Below, in pieces: positions 51,008-64,000 of a DNA stretch of 64,000 nucleotides (its first letter is position 1; each line of letters begins with the position of its first letter). The notes beneath the pieces were generated by a model that saw nothing but the letters and a program-made list of their open reading frames with translations, was not told the DNA's origin and did no database searches. This DNA is from Chanos chanos (taxonomy: Eukaryota > Chordata > Actinopteri > Gonorynchiformes > Chanidae), in the NCBI RefSeq assembly GCF_902362185.1, contig NC_044498.1:43745036-43809035 (forward strand), read 5' to 3'. The translations under genes and the position numbers were made by a program.

Positions 51008-51942
51008 AAGCCGCACTCACTCCAAATTGCTTATTTACATGGCATGCCACATCAATACAAGAACTGACAAAGGACACAACTGATAACACTTAGATTTTCA
51101 CTTCCATAACTGGGCAAATTGGATACCAGAAAAAAGTAAGGGGAAAAAAAAAAAAAGACAAAAGGAAATCAATTCTCCATATTTCCATGGCAAGATATTT
51201 ATTTGATCAGTTTGTCGTAATATCCTTTAAAATTTCAATCCGTTGTCCATGAAGGGGGAGTCTTGGGTTTATCTCAGTCCACGATTCCTATTTATGCGCT
51301 GCTCTAGGCAGCCAGAGATGGTAGTAATCCTGAATGAGAATGATGCACTGTACACTTAACCAAAAGAGAGAGAGACGACCGGGAAAAAAAAAAAAAAAAA
51401 GAAAATTCCAGAGCTGCTGTACAGGAACGTGACAAGAGGTCTGATGCTGTGATGACATGTGGGGGTTAAAAAGTCCAAGTTTTACAAAATAGTGTCCTTC
51501 AAGATGATTATCCACAAGCAAGAAGCCCCTCTCAAAAGTGTAGCAGATATAAAAAGGGGAAAGTCTATGTGGATTTGAAGAAGGGAGAAATATCTTTATG
51601 TATATAAAAATAAGAAACTAATAAACACAATTCCAAGTGTGGTTCTGCACACGTTGCAAATAAACAAGTGGACAGCTTCTCCCCGTCTCAAAAGCACAAA
51701 AAAAGTTGTCATACTTTTAATAATATTTCCTCTCACTTTTGGGATTGAACAAATGCTTGCAACATACAATCTCACATGTACTCCTCAACTGTCATTCTTT
51801 ATATGCACACTCACACGTCAAGTTACAGTCACACACTCATCTGCGTCTTCCCCCGAACACACATACACAAATTTAAAGGTATGCACTCTTGCACCCACCG
51901 ACACACACACACACGGAGTCTCTCCACCAACTCACTCTCTCG

Positions 51943-51946
51943 CGCG

Positions 51947-52042
<96 letters not shown>
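51943..52042. repeat. (CT)14(CA)36 compound microsatellite
   Basis: About 100 bp of perfect CT then CA repeats, starting 73 bp from the RTF1 stop codon inside its probable 3'UTR. In the transcript it reads (TG)n(AG)n. Confidence 0.95.
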
Positions 52043-52044
<2 letters not shown>

Positions 52045-52115
52045 GGCAGCCTTTGCAGAAGGTCCTGGATGCAAATGGCTGACACATGCAGGGAGAGTTT
52101 GGATTGGAAGAGCCT

Positions 52116-60845
<8,730 letters not shown>

Positions 60846-62256
60846 ATGGCTTTGTTTAGGACAGTGCCTGTCAATGCAGTTAAAGTCTGCCGGCAACTCC
60901 CTCCGTTATCCTCTGCGTCCTCTCGCCCTGCTGTTCTAAGCACAAGGACCATCTATGAAAGGGACTACCGTCGGCCAGGCCAGGAACCAGACAAGCGGTG
61001 GCCTTGGCAGAAGATCCGCTTTGACTTCTCCAAGGGTGTGGAGGGCGTGCGGAAGCACTTCGGGTTGTTGAAGGATGAGTTTTTCCAACGGTGGGAAGGG
61101 CCGGAGGGCCGTCCATTGATTGAACACATGCTGGAGCAGACCAGGGTTCTGTGGGAGTTTCGAGGGCCTGAGAGTCTGGGTCAGTGGGTGATCTCCACAG
61201 ATCAGGAGATCGGAGGGCGGAGTGAGGCATACCTGAAGCTGGGAAGGAACAACACCACCTGCCTACTATATGGAACCTTAAGTTCTGTGCCACCACGGGA
61301 TGGAGAAACGCGTTACAGTGGATACTGCACAATGCGCTCCAAACAGCCATTGGTGGGTGATGTAATGTATGGATGGAATTTTACCACCTTCAAAACTGAC
61401 ACTAAATAGTTTAATTGTTTACCTCAAGTTGTGCACATTGTAGGGCGGGAACTGAAATGATGTCAGTCACTGAGTAATGAAAGTACAACTTTTTCTACTC
61501 TAGGGTGCATTTGACAGGAAGAAGCATCATGACTGGTCAAGCTTCAATACCCTGCACTTGCGCGTTCGAGGTGATGGACGACCGTGGATGATAAACATTG
61601 CAGCAGAAACCTACTTCTCCCATCAGAGAGATGACATATACAGCTATTTTCTGTACACAAGAGGGGGACCCTACTGGCAAGATGTCAGGGTTTGTACCCA
61701 AAAACTCTTCACTGACCCTGAGTTCTTACTCTAGTATATTTAATATAGTGATCCGACTCGTTACCCGTAGCATCATTTTGTGAGGGATAAACTGATGGAT
61801 GTGGGAGTGTATGCAGGTCTGAAGATTTCATATGTACCAGTCTGTTCTTGCATAAAGGTACAGCACAATAACCAACCTAGTTATCTCTCTTTTTTAAAGA
61901 TCCCGTTTTCCAAGTTCTTTCTCTCTAGTCGAGGCAGAATTCAAGATGATCAGCACGTCCTGTGGTTGGATAAGGTCTGTATCACTTTACGATACCTAAT
62001 TTAACTCTCACATATTTGTGCTGCAGTGAGCAGAATATTACAGATGAATGTGTCAAACGGACTGAATGCTGTATTACGACTCCCCTGCCTCTGTCTAAGC
62101 TTTGTGTCTTTTCAGATAAATACCATTGGCTTCACACTTGGGGACAAGGCAGATGGCCCATTTCAACTGGAGATTGATTTTATTGGTGTTTGTAACAATC
62201 TGGCACACACAGAGGAGTTTGCCTATGAGGCATATAAGAGGAACCCAGAAGTTTGA
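60846..62256 (+). CDS. NDUFAF1: Complex I intermediate-associated protein 30 (NDUFAF1)
   Basis: Four coding exons: 60846-61352, 61504-61689, 61900-61974, 62116-62256. They total 909 nt and 302 aa (human 327), all in phase. The N-terminus is rich in Arg/Ser/Ala and lacks acidic residues over about 35 residues, as expected for a mitochondrial targeting sequence. The CIA30 domain covers about residue 90 to the end, with [41 protein letters not shown]-type sequence and [12 protein letters not shown]. It is an assembly chaperone for the membrane arm of respiratory complex I in the mitochondrial inner membrane compartment. The start context AGAAGATGG is acceptable. It runs head to head with RTF1 and tail to tail with NUSAP1, as in human 15q15.1. 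Confidence 0.96.
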
Positions 62257-62411
62257 TTGTATGAAACTTTGAGGACTTAGTCTGCCTGTTGCCTAAAACA
62301 GCGTATGGCAATAACTGAAACTAATCTGTGTTCTCTTGAAAATGACACTTTGAATTCACTGAAAGTAATTCAAACTCACCATGATTCATTCAACAGATGT
62401 TCTAAAAAACA

Positions 62412-62417
62412 TTTAAT
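62412..62417 (-). terminator. NUSAP1: Candidate NUSAP1 poly(A) signal
   Basis: ATTAAA on the minus strand about 295 nt past the NUSAP1 stop codon. No AATAAA was seen on that strand closer in. If used, the NUSAP1 and NDUFAF1 transcripts overlap at their 3' ends. Confidence 0.35.
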
Positions 62418-62435
62418 GCAGCAGTGAAGAGAAAC

Positions 62436-62441
62436 AATAAA
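62436..62441 (+). terminator. NDUFAF1: NDUFAF1 poly(A) signal
   Basis: AATAAA on the plus strand 180 nt after the stop codon, followed by a T-rich stretch. It gives a 3'UTR of about 200 nt. Confidence 0.65.
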
Positions 62442-62712
62442 AGGGTATTTTAAATGTCTAGGACTGTATTTTTTTAAACGCCACATCAAATTCTTCAACT
62501 CATACCATGTCAAAAATATATATTTACAAAAATGACAGAGTAAATTTAAAAACATTTTTAAGAACAAGGAGAAAGGAACAAAAGCTTTCAATAACAAAAC
62601 AAAGATAGGGGACAAGCAATAATAAGCATCATGGGAGATACAATAAACAACACAGAGTAGTAATTTACAGTACCAAAATGGAAAAAAAGCTCAAAAAAAG
62701 ACTTGTGGTGAT

Positions 62713-63907
62713 TTAGGCCATGACAAGACCTCGTCTGGCTCCTAGCATCTTCTCTTTCTTCTGCTTCCTGTCCTCCGTGTGCTTGGTCCGTCTGTCCTCC
62801 CTGGTAGAAGTACAATGTACTCAGTGCCACGATCAAAGCAGCAGACAAATTCAAAAATGCCTATCCACAATTGTAAATTTGTGGTCAAACAAATCCTCAC
62901 CTGGTCTGGACTTGGTGCTGTTTGTAGTTCTTCTGTTGTGATGAGATGGTCTGTGATTTGTTTAGGTTTGTGTTTTCCTGAGCTGGACCAAAAGGCTTCA
63001 GCTTTCCTATTGAGAGAAGAGAATAAATTCCATTAGTGAGAGGCTGTGAGAACTGGGAGAAGTTAGAACAGATCTGCTGGACTGAGTTTGCCCTTACCCT
63101 TGTGTGGCTTGTAGGTTAGAGGTCGTGATAGACTGGCCTTCAGGTCAAAGGTCTTCTTTTTGTTGGTTCCTGGGGTGTTTGACAGACTGGTATTTCCGCT
63201 GAAGATAAATGGAGTTGTTCCTTAAGATATTCAAATAAACACTGTTATTGTCTCTCAAAGAGATAAGTAAATGACAACATTTTCACAATAAAACAGTGGT
63301 GCAACTCTTTCTCATATTCATGTCATTTAAATTTCTTGTACAAACAGCTACAGACATCAACTGGAAAATGCAAGTAGAACTGAGATTATTTTAAACACAT
63401 GTGACCTTGGTATTTTCAAGCATTACCAGGGGTCTTGTTGATGAAACTTGTTTTGTTGGCTTCGGATTTCCCGCGGACGTCAGACTTTCTCCCTGGGGTT
63501 GAGGTGACGATAACGTGGGGTGACATCCGTGCTGGGGTCTTCACCAGAGAGCGTTTGTGCTCATTGTCCTGCGTAGCCTGAGTGAACCTAAAAGCAAACA
63601 CACGATGTACATCCTCACCCGCATCATCTGTGGTATTACCAGCATAAACAATTACGACAACACAAAATGCACTGGCTCCGGGTTCAGTCATATGTTATGA
63701 AAACAAGGGTGGAGAAGCAATTCACAGTAAGATGCTTTACCTCACGTTAATCTTGTTGGTAGTGAGGACTGTGGGCTTAAAGGCGGTGCTGTCCTTTAGG
63801 GCAGGTTTGCTGGCAGAGAGCTCAGTGAGCCTGCGGTTCTCTTGAGGAGCTCTCTTCTCCTGTATACCAGGGCTGAACAAGGAGGCGCGGTTCACGTTTG
63901 GCCTCCC
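62713..63907 (-). CDS. NUSAP1: Nucleolar and spindle-associated protein 1, C-terminal part (runs off the right edge)
   Basis: The last five coding exons: 63741-63907, 63427-63587, 63098-63220, 62901-63006, 62713-62800. They encode 214 residues plus TAA, in phase, which is about half of the human protein (441 aa). Recognised blocks are [36 protein letters not shown] and the basic end [11 protein letters not shown]. The acceptor of exon 63098-63220 is chosen because it restores the frame and the TPF motif also found in human; a nearer AG would shift the frame. The family binds and bundles spindle microtubules and is nucleolar in interphase; the Lys/Arg-rich part seen here is the microtubule-binding region. 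The upstream exons, including the SAP domain, lie beyond 64000. Confidence 0.93.
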
Positions 63908-64000
63908 CTAAAGACAGTCAACGATGAAGTTGCTTATATTCATCATTGCATTTTTGGAAAGTTTTCACAGAACAAATGTAAAAGCCAAGGACTCAAACAC
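63908..64000 (-). other. NUSAP1 intron at the right edge
   Basis: Sequence upstream of the NUSAP1 exon starting at 63907. It ends the window without another exon. Confidence 0.7.

Noticed and set aside
63098-63205. Nearer acceptor (CAG at about 63206) for the NUSAP1 exon
   Set aside because: It would shift the frame into a stop; the upstream acceptor at 63221-63222 keeps the phase and the TPF motif.

Overview
The window looks like teleost fish nuclear DNA. It holds intron-rich vertebrate genes with short introns, dense CA/GA/TA microsatellites and a small hAT-type element with an 8-bp target duplication. Species cannot be told from the sequence alone. Gene names come from recognising the spliced proteins by memory of the human orthologues; no database was searched.

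Layout. Minus strand: TC2N (1011-10974, 11 coding exons, 472 aa), FBLN5 (12738-21973, 11 exons, 457 aa), TRIP11/GMAP-210 (25725-41077, 22 exons, 1978 aa), GOLGA5/golgin-84 (44159-49638, 12 exons, 766 aa) and RTF1 (52116-60015, 18 exons, about 678 aa). Plus strand: NDUFAF1 (60846-62256, 4 coding exons, 302 aa). Minus strand: the last five exons of NUSAP1 (62713-63907), with the rest beyond the right edge. I assigned about 83 coding exons by splice sites and reading phase. The phases close exactly in every gene except RTF1, where exon 2 has one base too many for the obvious acceptor.

Context. TC2N, FBLN5, TRIP11 and GOLGA5 belong to the human 14q32.12 neighbourhood, and RTF1, NDUFAF1 and NUSAP1 to human 15q15.1. 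The window therefore spans a join between two blocks that are apart in human, between the GOLGA5 5' end (49.6 kb) and the RTF1 3' end (about 51.0 kb). RTF1 and NDUFAF1 are head to head over about 0.8 kb, and NDUFAF1 and NUSAP1 are tail to tail. The two golgins TRIP11 and GOLGA5 sit in tandem.

Functions are mostly unrelated housekeeping ones: C2-domain protein (TC2N), elastic-fibre matrix protein (FBLN5), Golgi tethers (TRIP11, GOLGA5), Paf1-complex elongation factor (RTF1), complex I assembly (NDUFAF1) and spindle microtubule binding (NUSAP1). I saw no novel system, tRNA, rRNA, CRISPR array or virus-like element. The points most worth a second look are the RTF1 exon 2 frame problem with a possible in-frame rescue acceptor, a GC-AG intron in TRIP11, a perfect repeat hairpin in the probable TRIP11 3'UTR, and splice acceptors repeatedly built next to TG or CT microsatellites.
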